From: CAZBSE01 sp964610385
Lineage (GTDB): Bacteria; Actinomycetota; Humimicrobiia; Humimicrobiales; Humimicrobiaceae
Reading direction: 5' to 3'
Assembly: GCA_964610385.1 (NCBI GenBank)
Contig: CAZSXW010000003.1
Span: 124,001 to 188,000, forward strand
DNA: 64,000 bases
Below, one piece after another: positions 1 to 8,995 of this stretch. Made by a program: the position numbers and the translations under genes. The number at the start of each line of letters is the position of its first letter. The stretch's first letter is position 1. Under the pieces are notes generated by a model that ran no database searches, was not told the origin of the DNA, and worked only from the letters and a program-made list of their open reading frames with translations.

Positions 1-2
1 GT

Positions 3-323
3 GAAATTGAGCTTGAAATGTCAACTATTGCAGCAGAAATAGAGGGCCTGTCTGAAAAGTCTGGCAGCGATGATGATTTGATTGATAAAGAGATCGAACT
101 GAAATATGAGACTTATTATAACTTAGAAGAAAATAAAGATCTTCTTGTAGAAAATAAAGATTATTTTACTGATAGGATTGAGGTTTCAGAAGAACCTAAG
201 ATTTCAGATGTATATGAGTATTTTAACTATAAAAGGGACATAATATTTAGTTTTTTTGCGGCAATTGCCATTGGGCTAATAACAGCATTTGCATCTAATT
301 ATTTTCAATCCTTAAGAAAATAG
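3..323 (+). CDS. C-terminal fragment of a probable chain-length determinant (Wzz/GumC-like) protein
   Basis: The frame is open to the left edge (codons EIELE precede the first ATG at 18), so this is the 3' end of a longer gene. What remains is a charged, glutamate-rich, probably helical stretch of about 75 residues, then one hydrophobic segment (SFFAAIAIGLITAFASNYF) and a short basic tail. A coiled region followed by a C-terminal membrane helix facing a cytoplasmic tail is typical of polysaccharide co-polymerases that set chain length. The gene directly downstream (12 bp) is a Wzy-like polymerase, which supports that role. The tyrosine-kinase domain of the BY-kinase versions is absent. With the N-terminus missing, other membrane-anchored coiled-coil proteins cannot be excluded. 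Confidence 0.5.
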   Translation, partial: EIELEMSTIAAEIEGLSEKSGSDDDLIDKEIELKYETYYNLEENKDLLVENKDYFTDRIEVSEEPKISDVYEYFNYKRDIIFSFFAAIAIGLITAFASNYFQSLRK

Positions 324-335
324 AATAATTATTAA

Positions 336-1661
336 ATGAAAGTATGGTCAAATACTTTTAAAAAAAAAGATTTCCTGAATAGAATCCTACGTTTCTTAAT
401 TGCCTTACCTGGATTATTTTTACTGACAAATGAATACCCGCTTTTCGCTATTACTTCAAATTTGATTGTTCTTTTTTTAGGATTGTTTTTTTTGTTTTAC
501 AGGAGGTCTATTAATTCCGAACACTATAAAATCTTGGGAATTTTATCAGTTATTTATATTTATTTTACGTTAAGCTATTTTATTTCGGGTCAGACTCTTA
601 AAAATTTTTTTTCTTATCAGTTTTTAAGGTATGATGGAAGTTTCTACTTTAGCTATATGTTATTTTTAGCTCTGGCTATACCCTATTTTAATTATAAGAA
701 GGCAGCAAATCTTTATTTCAAGTTTATCTTTTTTACATTCTCTATCTTTTCTTTGATTGCTGTGTGTATTTATTGGAGTGAAGATATTTTTAATTTCTTT
801 AAATTTCAGGGAACCAGTGATACATTTACCGCACTGAATTTTGCCCATAACGCAACTGGATCTGTATATGCCATGGTGAGTATATTTCTGATAGTATTTT
901 TGTTAAGAGAACATAAAAAAAAGTTAAAAATTTTATACGCAATAATGTTAGTCTTGTGTTTAGTCGGATTATTTCTTACCAAAAGCAGGGGTAGTTATGT
1001 TGGATTTGCCATGGGTGCTTTAGTGGTTATATGGTTTAATTTCAGGTCAATCAAGAAATTTATCATTTCCATTCTTATCATGATTGCAGTGTCCATGCCG
1101 TTAATATTTATCTCAGATGCTTTTAAAAGGATAAAGCAGATATTTAATTTTAATGAAGCAAATATTTCCTGGAGGTTTGTATTATGGGAAAGAGCGTTAT
1201 ATATGTTCAGGCAAAGTCCTATTTTCGGGATAGGTTTTGGCAGATTCAATGATGTGAATTTCTCAAGCAGATTTAACGATTTTAGTTTTGAAAAGTTGCA
1301 TGTTTTTATTGGATTTCCTAAGGTGGTTTCTTTTTTTATGGATCCAAATTATGATTTTAGCAATGCTCATGCCCATAATTCATACCTTCAATATCTTGCC
1401 GAGACAGGGATTGTAGGATTGGGACTGCTGATTCTTTTTTGGATTTTTGTGTTAAGGAAAATATTTAGGGCGTATAATACTGTTGGAGATGATTTTTCAA
1501 AGAAAGCATTTTTATGCAGTATAGGCGGCATAGTAGCCCTGTTTACCTTATCTCTGTTTGAAAATTATTTTTCGGCTGCTACAGTAATGATGTGTATTTC
1601 AATGGTCACGTCATTGTCACTCGGTATTTACTGGCAGGATAAAAATAAGATTTCTTTGTAA
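336..1661 (+). CDS. O-antigen ligase/polymerase family membrane protein (Wzy-like)
   Basis: A 441-residue protein with about a dozen hydrophobic segments and a Wzy_C-type core. The features I use are SRGSY in a membrane loop (about residue 218), the FGIGFGRFND motif near residue 297 and AHAHNSYLQ-LAETG near residue 345, which is the large periplasmic loop signature of O-antigen polymerases and ligases. It would join lipid-linked repeat units or transfer the chain to an acceptor at the outer face of the inner membrane. It lies 12 bp after the chain-length-like fragment and 36 bp before wecC. A clear paralogue with the same blocks lies at 31674. Polymerase versus ligase cannot be settled from sequence. 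Confidence 0.85.
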   Translation: MKVWSNTFKKKDFLNRILRFLIALPGLFLLTNEYPLFAITSNLIVLFLGLFFLFYRRSINSEHYKILGILSVIYIYFTLSYFISGQTLKNFFSYQFLRYDGSFYFSYMLFLALAIPYFNYKKAANLYFKFIFFTFSIFSLIAVCIYWSEDIFNFFKFQGTSDTFTALNFAHNATGSVYAMVSIFLIVFLLREHKKKLKILYAIMLVLCLVGLFLTKSRGSYVGFAMGALVVIWFNFRSIKKFIISILIMIAVSMPLIFISDAFKRIKQIFNFNEANISWRFVLWERALYMFRQSPIFGIGFGRFNDVNFSSRFNDFSFEKLHVFIGFPKVVSFFMDPNYDFSNAHAHNSYLQYLAETGIVGLGLLILFWIFVLRKIFRAYNTVGDDFSKKAFLCSIGGIVALFTLSLFENYFSAATVMMCISMVTSLSLGIYWQDKNKISL

Positions 1662-1697
1662 TTTAAGAAGTATCTTGAAAGTTATAAAAGGGAAAAA

Positions 1698-2945
1698 ATG
1701 GAAAAAATTTGTGTAATAGGACTTGGATATATTGGTCTTCCTACTGCAAGTATTTTAGCAAATAATGGTTATGATATTCTGGGGATCGATATCAGTGATA
1801 AGGTTATAGATGAATTAAAAAATAGAAGCCCACATATAGAAGAACCTGAGCTGAAAGAAATTTTTATTAGTGCTATAGAAAGTGGCAAATTAAGGATTTC
1901 AAAAAAGATAGAACAGTCAGATGTTTTTATCATTTCAGTCCCAACTCCTTTATATAAAGAAAATAAAGCTGATTTAAGTTATGTAAAATCTGCTTCTATA
2001 GAAGTTTCAAAATGTATTGAAAAGGGAAATCTGGTAATCCTGGAATCGACTTCCCCGCCTAACACTACTGAAAATCTAGTAGGGGGAATAATACAGAAAA
2101 GGAGGAGATTGAAACCGGGAATAGATTATTTCCTTTCCTTTTGTCCCGAGAGAGTTCTACCTGGAAAAGTCATATACGAGTTAATAAACAACAATAGGAT
2201 TATAGGAGGCATAAACGAGGAGTCGGCAAAAAAGGCCAAGGAGATTTACAGAAGTTTTGTTAAAGGTAATATAGATTTAACTGATTTAAAGACGGCAGAA
2301 TTTGTAAAGTTGGCAGAAAATACTTTCAGGGATATTAACCTTGCTTTTTCTAATGAATTGTCGTTAATTTGTAGCGATTATCACATTAATATATGGAATG
2401 TACTAAAATTTGCCAATATGCACCCCAGAGTTGAAATCTTAAATCCGGGACCGGGAGTGGGTGGACACTGTATTCCCATTGATCCATGGTTTATCCTTCA
2501 GAATGTAAAAAGAAAAGATACGCTGATTGAAAAATGTAGGAAAATCAATGCGAAAATGCCGGTTATTGTAGCCAGAAGGATAGTTGAATTGATTAAACGA
2601 AATCCTCACCCCAAGGCAACCCTTTTTGGCGCCAGCTACAAGGAGAATATAGGAGATACGAGGGAAAGCCCTACTTTATTAATTATCAAAGAACTTAAGA
2701 AGAAGAAAATAAAAGTATCAGTGTTTGATCCACTGGCAAAAGGTTTTAAATATAAAATTTCAAGTCTGGAGGAATCACTTAAAGGTTCCGATGTCCTGGT
2801 TTTGCTTACTGGACATAATTTATATAATGATATTGATTTTGAATACGTTTCTAAACTAATGAGGACTAAAAATATTTTTGATACCAGGAATTTTTTTAAT
2901 GAAGATAAAGTTACAGGATCCGGCTTTAAATACTTCAGTATTTAG
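1698..2945 (+). CDS. wecC: UDP-N-acetyl-D-mannosamine dehydrogenase
   Basis: A 415-residue nucleotide-sugar dehydrogenase of normal length. The N-terminal Rossmann fold begins GLGYIGLPTA (residues 8-17). SVPTP (80-84) and CPERVLPGK (149-157) are typical of the UDP-ManNAc dehydrogenase branch. The catalytic lysine lies in EFVKLAENT (201-209) and the catalytic cysteine is Cys258 in GGHCIPIDPW. The C-terminal UDP-binding domain has the GASYKENIGDTRESP block. It oxidises UDP-ManNAc twice with NAD to give UDP-ManNAcA. The next gene makes UDP-ManNAc, so the pair forms a two-step supply of the uronic acid. SD-like GGGAAAAA precedes the ATG. A related UDP-sugar dehydrogenase is possible but less likely given the neighbour. 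Confidence 0.92.
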   Translation: MEKICVIGLGYIGLPTASILANNGYDILGIDISDKVIDELKNRSPHIEEPELKEIFISAIESGKLRISKKIEQSDVFIISVPTPLYKENKADLSYVKSASIEVSKCIEKGNLVILESTSPPNTTENLVGGIIQKRRRLKPGIDYFLSFCPERVLPGKVIYELINNNRIIGGINEESAKKAKEIYRSFVKGNIDLTDLKTAEFVKLAENTFRDINLAFSNELSLICSDYHINIWNVLKFANMHPRVEILNPGPGVGGHCIPIDPWFILQNVKRKDTLIEKCRKINAKMPVIVARRIVELIKRNPHPKATLFGASYKENIGDTRESPTLLIIKELKKKKIKVSVFDPLAKGFKYKISSLEESLKGSDVLVLLTGHNLYNDIDFEYVSKLMRTKNIFDTRNFFNEDKVTGSGFKYFSI

Positions 2946-2980
2946 TTAGAGTATTGCTTTTTATGGTTTTAGTTATTTAG

Positions 2981-4132
2981 ATGAACGGAATCAATAGAAA
3001 TAATAAAATTAACGTTCTTGTGTGCATAGGAACACGGCCCGAGGGTATAAAGCTTGCCTCCGTTGTTCAATCGCTTAAAGAGCAATCAAATGATTTTAAA
3101 TTTAAAATATGCTCTACAGGTCAGCATAAGGAGATGCTGGATCAGGTGTTTGATTTTTTTGAGATACACCCTGATTATAATTTAAGTTTAATGACTGAGG
3201 ACCAGCCACTTGGTTATCTTTCTTCAAGAATATTAAATAAAATGAATGAAGTCCTGGACAATACAGATCCTGATTTAATCTTGATCCAGGGCGACACTAC
3301 CACGGCATTTTTAACTGCACTGTCTGGATTTTATAGAGGGATCAGGGTAGGTCACGTTGAAGCTGGCCTCAGGACATATGATAAAAATAATCCCTTTCCC
3401 GAAGAAATAAACAGGCAGCTTATAAGCAGAGTGGCGGATTTTCATTTTGCCCCCACAAAAAAAGCATACGACAACCTGATAAATGAAAACATAAATGATA
3501 AGAATTTAATTATTACCGGTAATACCATAGTGGACGCTATATTATGGGGCATTAAAAAGATTATGAAAAGTAAGAAATCGCTGGAGAATAGAGAACCTTT
3601 CAAGAGTCTGAATAAAAAGCGGAAAATAATCCTGGTAACAATGCACCGTAGAGAATCGTTCGGAACGGAAATTGAAAATGTCTGCAGAGCTTTAAAAACA
3701 ATATCAAGCAGTTATAAAGGAATTCAAGTCGTATATCCTGTTCATCTTAATCCAAATGTTAGAAAGCCAGTATTTAAATTATTGGGTAAAGCGGCTAATA
3801 TTAAATTAATCGATCCTCTCGATTATGAATCATTTCTATGGTTGATGAACAGGTCTTACTTTATTATTACGGATTCGGGAGGAGTTCAGGAGGAGGCGCC
3901 AACTTTAAAGAAACCCGTGCTGGTAATAAGGAAAAAAACGGAAAGGACTGAATCTGTGGATATGGGTATTTCAAAACTGGTTGGGACTGAAACCAAAAAT
4001 ATAATAGATAATGCATCTGAGCTTCTGGATGATGAAGAAAGTTATAAGAAAATGGTTCCTAATAAAAATCCTTATGGGGACGGAAATTCTGCAAAAAAGA
4101 TATTGGATTTTATTTTAAAAAAATTTAAATAG
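2981..4132 (+). CDS. wecB: UDP-N-acetylglucosamine 2-epimerase (non-hydrolysing)
   Basis: A 383-residue two-Rossmann-domain (GT-B-like) epimerase of usual length. Family motifs in order are GTRPEGIKLA (17-26), QGDTTTAF, GHVEAGLRT with the following PFPEEINR, the nucleotide-binding histidine in TMHRRESFG, and SGGVQEEAPTLKKPVL with TERTES. It interconverts UDP-GlcNAc and UDP-ManNAc in the cytoplasm, feeding the wecC product 35 bp upstream. Small departures from the textbook motifs (RES for REN, TERTE for TERPE) are conservative. The two genes together predict ManNAcA or a derived uronic acid in the polymer made by this locus. Confidence 0.93.
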   Translation: MNGINRNNKINVLVCIGTRPEGIKLASVVQSLKEQSNDFKFKICSTGQHKEMLDQVFDFFEIHPDYNLSLMTEDQPLGYLSSRILNKMNEVLDNTDPDLILIQGDTTTAFLTALSGFYRGIRVGHVEAGLRTYDKNNPFPEEINRQLISRVADFHFAPTKKAYDNLINENINDKNLIITGNTIVDAILWGIKKIMKSKKSLENREPFKSLNKKRKIILVTMHRRESFGTEIENVCRALKTISSSYKGIQVVYPVHLNPNVRKPVFKLLGKAANIKLIDPLDYESFLWLMNRSYFIITDSGGVQEEAPTLKKPVLVIRKKTERTESVDMGISKLVGTETKNIIDNASELLDDEESYKKMVPNKNPYGDGNSAKKILDFILKKFK

Positions 4133-4141
4133 ATTAAGACT

Positions 4142-6259
4142 ATGAAACAGGTTTTTATAAGAAAAGGGAAAATAGTTATTGAGGAGGTTCCTATTCCTAC
4201 GATATCTGAGGATGAAATGCTGGTGGAGGTTTATTATTCCTGTATTTCTGCAGGGACAGAAATTGCCAATGTTGATTCTTCAGGGAGGCCTTTAATAAAA
4301 AAGGTCATGGAAAGACCACAGGATGTGAAGAGAACAATTGAAAGTATGAAGAAGGAGGGCTTGATTCGTACTATAGGAAAAGTAGTAAATAAAATTGAAG
4401 CCAGACACACGACAGGTTATTCCGCTTCGGGGGTTATTGTTAATGTAGGCTCAAATATAAAAGACTTCAAGAGTGGTGATAAAGTCGCCTGCAGCGGTAT
4501 TGATATAGCGAATCATGCAGAATTTATTGCAGTACCTGGAAACCTGGCGGTTAAGATCCCTGATTCCTTATCGCTTAAAGAAGCATCTACGGTAGCCCTG
4601 GGCAGTGTTGCTATGCACGGGGTAAGAAGGTGCAGCCCGGAAATAGGTGAAATTGTTCTGGTCATAGGGCTGGGTATAGTGGGGCAACTGACGGTACAAA
4701 TGTTGAAATTACACGGCTGCTTTGTTATAGGTACAGACATTGATAAAGAGAGGATTAAAAGGGCTGTAAAAAATGGTCTGGATAGGGGATTTAATGCGGA
4801 AGATCCTGATTTAACTGAGGAAGTTATCAAGAACACGGATGGATACGGCGCTGATTCTGTTATAATAACTGCTTCATCGAAAGACATCGATATAATAAAC
4901 AGAGCGATTAAAATGGTCAGAAGAAAAGGCAGGATTGTGATTGTAGGAAATGTTGTTTTAAACATTGATAGGAATGATTTCTATGAAAAAGAACTTGATT
5001 TATTAATGTCAACTTCCTACGGTCCAGGCAGATATGACGATAAATATGAAAAAAAAGGATTTGATTATCCCTACGCTTATGTCAGGTGGACCGAAAACAG
5101 GAATATGCAGGAATACTTAAATCTGCTGTCGAGAGATAAAATCAATGTCAGTGCTTTGATTGATGATACTTATTCTATTGATAATGCTCCAGCTGCATAT
5201 GATATGCTTAAAGCCAGGAGGTCATTAATCGCAATACTTGAATACAAGAAGGATAAAATACCGGAGAAAAAAATAATACTGAAAGACTATAAGCAAGAAC
5301 ATGAAAAAATAAACGTCGGAATAGTAGGAGCCGGAAGTTTTATTAAGGGAGTTCATCTTCCTAATTTAAAGAAGCTTAGCCATATATTTAAGATAAATGC
5401 AATCTGCAGTAAAACCGGCATTAATGCGGATTCTCTGGCGAGGCAGTATAATGCAAAATACTCCACAACGGATTATAAATTGATATTGAATGATAAGGAT
5501 ATTGATTTGATTCTTATAGGTACCAGGCATAATTTACACTCAAAGATCGCCTCAGAAGCTATCAATGCAGGAAAAGCAGTATTTCTGGAAAAACCTATGG
5601 CATTAAATAGAAAAGAGCTGCTAAGCCTGATCAAAGCATTGGAAAAGAAAAAGACACCTTTTACGGTAGGATTTAATAGAAGGTTTTCCCCTTTCATAGA
5701 AAAGATAAAATCTTATACTGACAGGAGAATAAATCCGATGGTCATAGGATATAGAGTGAATGCAGGTTATCTGCCAAAAGAGCATTGGGTCCATAATGAA
5801 GAAGGCGGTGGGCGAAATATAGGTGAGGCCTGCCATTTCTATGATTTATTCAATTTTTTTACCAATAGCATAGTAAATTCCATAAGCGCGGTAAGCATAG
5901 ATCCGGCGACACCACAGTATGGTTATAATGATAATTTTGTGGTGACAATAAAATATGAAGATGGATCGATATGTAATTTGATTTATACTGCCCTAGGTAC
6001 CGAGCATGCCCCAAAAGAGCAGATGGAGATCTATTTTGATAATAAAGTATTCTTTTTAAATGATTATAAAGAACTCAGCTTTTTTGGTGTTAGGGGAAGA
6101 AATATAAAAAGCAATATTCAGAAAAAGGGACAGTATGAGGAGTTATTTAAATTCGGTTGCAATCTCAAGGATAAGGGCACAGATCAGGTAATTCCAATCT
6201 GGCAGATGGTACAGGCTACTGAGATCAGCTTTGAGGTTGAGAGGCAATTAAAAAAGTAG
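4142..6259 (+). CDS. Two-domain oxidoreductase: zinc-type alcohol dehydrogenase fused to Gfo/Idh/MocA dehydrogenase
   Basis: A 705-residue fusion. Residues 1 to about 370 are a medium-chain dehydrogenase/reductase: SAGTEIANV near the start, GYSASGVIV, GDKVACSG and a Rossmann loop in VLVIGLGIVGQL. From about residue 385 a second Rossmann fold begins (NVGIVGAGSF) and continues as a Gfo/Idh/MocA enzyme with the FLEKPMALNRKEL lysine-proline motif and NIGEACHFYDLFNFF. Two-domain proteins of this kind recur in exopolysaccharide loci beside heparinase II/III-family genes, and one lies about 5 kb downstream here. The likely job is redox modification of a sugar or uronic acid moiety, but the substrate is not known. 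It follows wecB by 9 bp. Confidence 0.88.
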   Translation: MKQVFIRKGKIVIEEVPIPTISEDEMLVEVYYSCISAGTEIANVDSSGRPLIKKVMERPQDVKRTIESMKKEGLIRTIGKVVNKIEARHTTGYSASGVIVNVGSNIKDFKSGDKVACSGIDIANHAEFIAVPGNLAVKIPDSLSLKEASTVALGSVAMHGVRRCSPEIGEIVLVIGLGIVGQLTVQMLKLHGCFVIGTDIDKERIKRAVKNGLDRGFNAEDPDLTEEVIKNTDGYGADSVIITASSKDIDIINRAIKMVRRKGRIVIVGNVVLNIDRNDFYEKELDLLMSTSYGPGRYDDKYEKKGFDYPYAYVRWTENRNMQEYLNLLSRDKINVSALIDDTYSIDNAPAAYDMLKARRSLIAILEYKKDKIPEKKIILKDYKQEHEKINVGIVGAGSFIKGVHLPNLKKLSHIFKINAICSKTGINADSLARQYNAKYSTTDYKLILNDKDIDLILIGTRHNLHSKIASEAINAGKAVFLEKPMALNRKELLSLIKALEKKKTPFTVGFNRRFSPFIEKIKSYTDRRINPMVIGYRVNAGYLPKEHWVHNEEGGGRNIGEACHFYDLFNFFTNSIVNSISAVSIDPATPQYGYNDNFVVTIKYEDGSICNLIYTALGTEHAPKEQMEIYFDNKVFFLNDYKELSFFGVRGRNIKSNIQKKGQYEELFKFGCNLKDKGTDQVIPIWQMVQATEISFEVERQLKK

Positions 6260-6288
6260 TGTCTTTTATTTTGGAGTATTCATAAAAG

Positions 6289-8244
6289 GTGACTATTGTG
6301 AACAATAAAATAAAAAACTGTGTAATACTTGCTGCAGGATTGGGAGTAAGATTAAAACCTCTTACCGATGAAGAGCCCAAGTGCCTTACTGAAGTCTACG
6401 GCAGGACTATACTGGAACAGACTCTGGAAGTCCTGGAAAAGAATGGAATAAAAGAAACAGTTATAGTAGTGGGATACCTTGGTGATGTGATTATCAATAG
6501 AGTCGGAAGTAAACATAAGAGTATGAAAATAACTTATATATGGAACAGGATTTATGACAAGACTAATTCTATGTATTCCGCTTGGCTTGCAAGAAAATAC
6601 CTGGAAAAAGGTTCTATCCTGATTGAAGGGGACACTATTTTTGAAGAATCATTGATAAAAGAGCTTCTAAGTACACCAGAGGAAAATACGTATTGGGCGG
6701 AAAGTATCTTTACCGAAAAATATAATGGGAGTATGGCTACCGCAGATAAGGATAAAAGGATCATAAATGTAGAAATAGTAAGGGGAAGATTAAAAGAATA
6801 TAAAAGTAACTTTTTTAAGTCAACAGGAGTATTGAAAATAACTCCGGAATACGGCAGGGTTTTTTCCCACTGGCTGAGCGATGATGTCAAAAAAGGAAAC
6901 GTGTCCATTTACTATGATCTTGTAATAGCAAAACATTTAGATGATCGGCCTATATATGTGTGTGATATTACTAAAAAAGCCAGATGGGCGGAGATAGATA
7001 ATTTTGATGATCTTAAAGAAGCAGAAAATATATTTAAACCCTCAAGGTATGTAATAATATTAATGGATGGAGAGCTGGATATGCCGGTAAAAGAGTTAAA
7101 TAATAATACTTCACTGGACGCTACTAAGAAATCCAATATTGACTTTATTGCCAGACTTGGAAAAACAGGAATCATCCAGACTGATTTTCCGAGTCTTCCA
7201 GCCTGTAGTGTAGTATCAAACCTGGGGATCCTGGGATATAATCCACTACGTTATTATCCCAACGGAAGAGCTTCTTTTGAAGCATTAGCACAGGATATAT
7301 ATTTGGACGATGATGATATAGTGTTTAGATGTAACCTGGTATCACTTGAAGGAAGAAATCTAAAGGATTTTACTGCAGGTAATATTTCCGATCAAGATGC
7401 TGGAAAAATAATAAATAGTCTCAAATTAGATGATAATAGAATAAAAATATATCGGGGACGGGGCTACAGAAATCTTTTGGTAATAAAAAATTCAAAGATT
7501 AAAGCTAGTGAGATTTTATCATTTGCACCTCATATGAATATGGGTAAAAAAATAGATGAACTGCTTCTCAAGGGTAGTAGTGATGAAAGCTGTAAAGTGG
7601 CTGACTTACTAAATAATATCATGTTAGACTCAGTTAAAAAAATAAAAGAATTAAATAAAAGATTTAGTACCGGTGCAGATATGTTCTTTCTGTGGGATTC
7701 TTCTTCTACACCGAGATTATTCTCTTTCCATAAAAAATTTGGATTGGATGGAGCAGTAGTGACTGGTTCAGATTTTACTAGGGGTATTGCCATGGCAGCA
7801 AGTATGGCAGTAAAAAAGACCGGTGGTGAAGCAGAGCATTCTAATATCGACCTTAAAGATAGATTAAAAGAGGCAAAAAACCACATGATGCATAATGAGC
7901 TAGTATTCATACACATTAATGCTCCGGATGAGGAATTAAAAAGGAGAAGTATGGAAGATAAGGTTAAAATAATAGAAAGAATAGATCAGGAAATAGTGGG
8001 CCCCATACTTGAATTTCTTAATAAAAAATTTGAAGACAGATACCGGATAGCGATACTCTCTAATTATTTTAACCTTATTAAAGATGGGAGACACATAAAC
8101 AGAGTGATTCCTTATGCATTATATGGTAAAAATATTGAAAAAGATGAAGTTATGAGATTTAGCGAGAAGGAAATAGAAGCAAAGAATAAAAATGTGATTA
8201 AGAGTTATGAATTTTTAGATTTTGTAATAGGGCAGGATAACTGA
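6289..8244 (+). CDS. Sugar/alcohol-phosphate nucleotidyltransferase fused to a degenerate ApgM-type phosphoglycerate-mutase-like domain
   Basis: Residues 1 to about 252 are a nucleotidyltransferase: LAAGLGVRLKPLT and the EPKCL lysine near the start, IVVGYLGDV, TNSMYSAWLA and an acidic metal site in IEGDTIF. The MYSAWLA block resembles LicC-like phosphocholine cytidylyltransferases more than RmlA. Residues about 254-648 match the archaeal-type cofactor-independent phosphoglycerate mutase family: LMDGELD, NLGILGYNP with YYPNGRASFEA, FRCNLVSLEG, SFHKKFGLDGAVVTG, HINAPDE. Metal-ligand motifs are eroded. GSDxAN reads CSVVSN, the histidine after HxxAPDE is missing, and the late DHxTP motif is absent. 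Glycolytic mutase activity is therefore unlikely. The start is GTG; a second GTG at 6298 follows AAAAGG at a better spacing. Confidence 0.8.
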   Translation: MTIVNNKIKNCVILAAGLGVRLKPLTDEEPKCLTEVYGRTILEQTLEVLEKNGIKETVIVVGYLGDVIINRVGSKHKSMKITYIWNRIYDKTNSMYSAWLARKYLEKGSILIEGDTIFEESLIKELLSTPEENTYWAESIFTEKYNGSMATADKDKRIINVEIVRGRLKEYKSNFFKSTGVLKITPEYGRVFSHWLSDDVKKGNVSIYYDLVIAKHLDDRPIYVCDITKKARWAEIDNFDDLKEAENIFKPSRYVIILMDGELDMPVKELNNNTSLDATKKSNIDFIARLGKTGIIQTDFPSLPACSVVSNLGILGYNPLRYYPNGRASFEALAQDIYLDDDDIVFRCNLVSLEGRNLKDFTAGNISDQDAGKIINSLKLDDNRIKIYRGRGYRNLLVIKNSKIKASEILSFAPHMNMGKKIDELLLKGSSDESCKVADLLNNIMLDSVKKIKELNKRFSTGADMFFLWDSSSTPRLFSFHKKFGLDGAVVTGSDFTRGIAMAASMAVKKTGGEAEHSNIDLKDRLKEAKNHMMHNELVFIHINAPDEELKRRSMEDKVKIIERIDQEIVGPILEFLNKKFEDRYRIAILSNYFNLIKDGRHINRVIPYALYGKNIEKDEVMRFSEKEIEAKNKNVIKSYEFLDFVIGQDN

Positions 8245-8308
8245 GGATTTACAAACTTTAAAATAAGGAATAGTATTTTGGTCAGCTTTTTTTATTCAGG
8301 AAGTCAAG

Positions 8309-8995
8309 ATGGTTAATTTTGTGAAGACTTTTAAGAGATATGCTGTTTTAGCAAGAAATATAGGATTTAAAAAAACTATTTTAAAAATTATATTATTCTT
8401 ATTAAGTCCATTGGTCTCATTTCGAGTAGTATATAAATTAGATATATCAAAATTTATAATATCCCCTGAAAAGACAAATTATATTTTTTTTAATATAAAT
8501 TTATCTGATTTACGATTAATGTATTCCAGATATAAAAAAGAAGTTACAGAAAAAAGATTTGATTATCTTAAGAAAATAATAAAAACTCCAAATTCTGATT
8601 GTTATGCGATAAAGAATAGTCTTAATAATATATGTGGATATGGTTGTACCGCACTTGGTAAAAATATGCATCAAAAAATCTTTAATCATATGAATGATGT
8701 TAGAATAAATAAAAGTGCTTATCTTTTTAGGGATTACACTTTTAAGAAATATAGGAATATTGGTGTACAAACATATTTAATAAAAAAAAGATTGGAATTA
8801 TTAAAATCTAAAGGATATAAAACTGCCATTGCCAGGATTGCTGTAAGTAACACTGCTTCGGTAAGAGCTTATAGAAAGTTTGGGTTTAGGGGAGAATTAT
8901 TAGAAATACATTTTCATTTTTTCAGAATTTTCCCCAATTCTAATTTTTTGTTAGTTAAAATGTCCCAAAAACATTATGGTGATAAAAAAAATTGA
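8309..8995 (+). CDS. GNAT-family N-acetyltransferase
   Basis: A 228-residue protein whose C-terminal half carries the acetyl-CoA fold. Its FKKYRNIGVQTYLIKKRLELL helix region precedes ARIAVSNTASVRAYRKFGF (about residues 172-190), the usual GNAT motif in which an asparagine and the YRKFGF block bind the cofactor. The N-terminal 50 residues contain one hydrophobic stretch and have no family match I recognise. AGGAAG lies 6 bases before the ATG, supporting this start. The 3' end overlaps the next gene by 20 bp. Its likely role is N-acetylation of an amino sugar or amino-alditol in the repeat unit, and the substrate is unknown. The region from here to about 20 kb is visibly more A+T-rich. Confidence 0.72.
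   Translation: MVNFVKTFKRYAVLARNIGFKKTILKIILFLLSPLVSFRVVYKLDISKFIISPEKTNYIFFNINLSDLRLMYSRYKKEVTEKRFDYLKKIIKTPNSDCYAIKNSLNNICGYGCTALGKNMHQKIFNHMNDVRINKSAYLFRDYTFKKYRNIGVQTYLIKKRLELLKSKGYKTAIARIAVSNTASVRAYRKFGFRGELLEIHFHFFRIFPNSNFLLVKMSQKHYGDKKN

Noticed and set aside
4513..4965. 150-residue minus-strand frame
   Set aside because: Antisense shadow of the dehydrogenase domain of the gene at 4142, whose motifs are clear in its own frame.
7530..7916. 128-residue minus-strand frame with other short antisense frames at 6552-7175
   Set aside because: They lie opposite the nucleotidyltransferase/ApgM-like gene and show no motifs.
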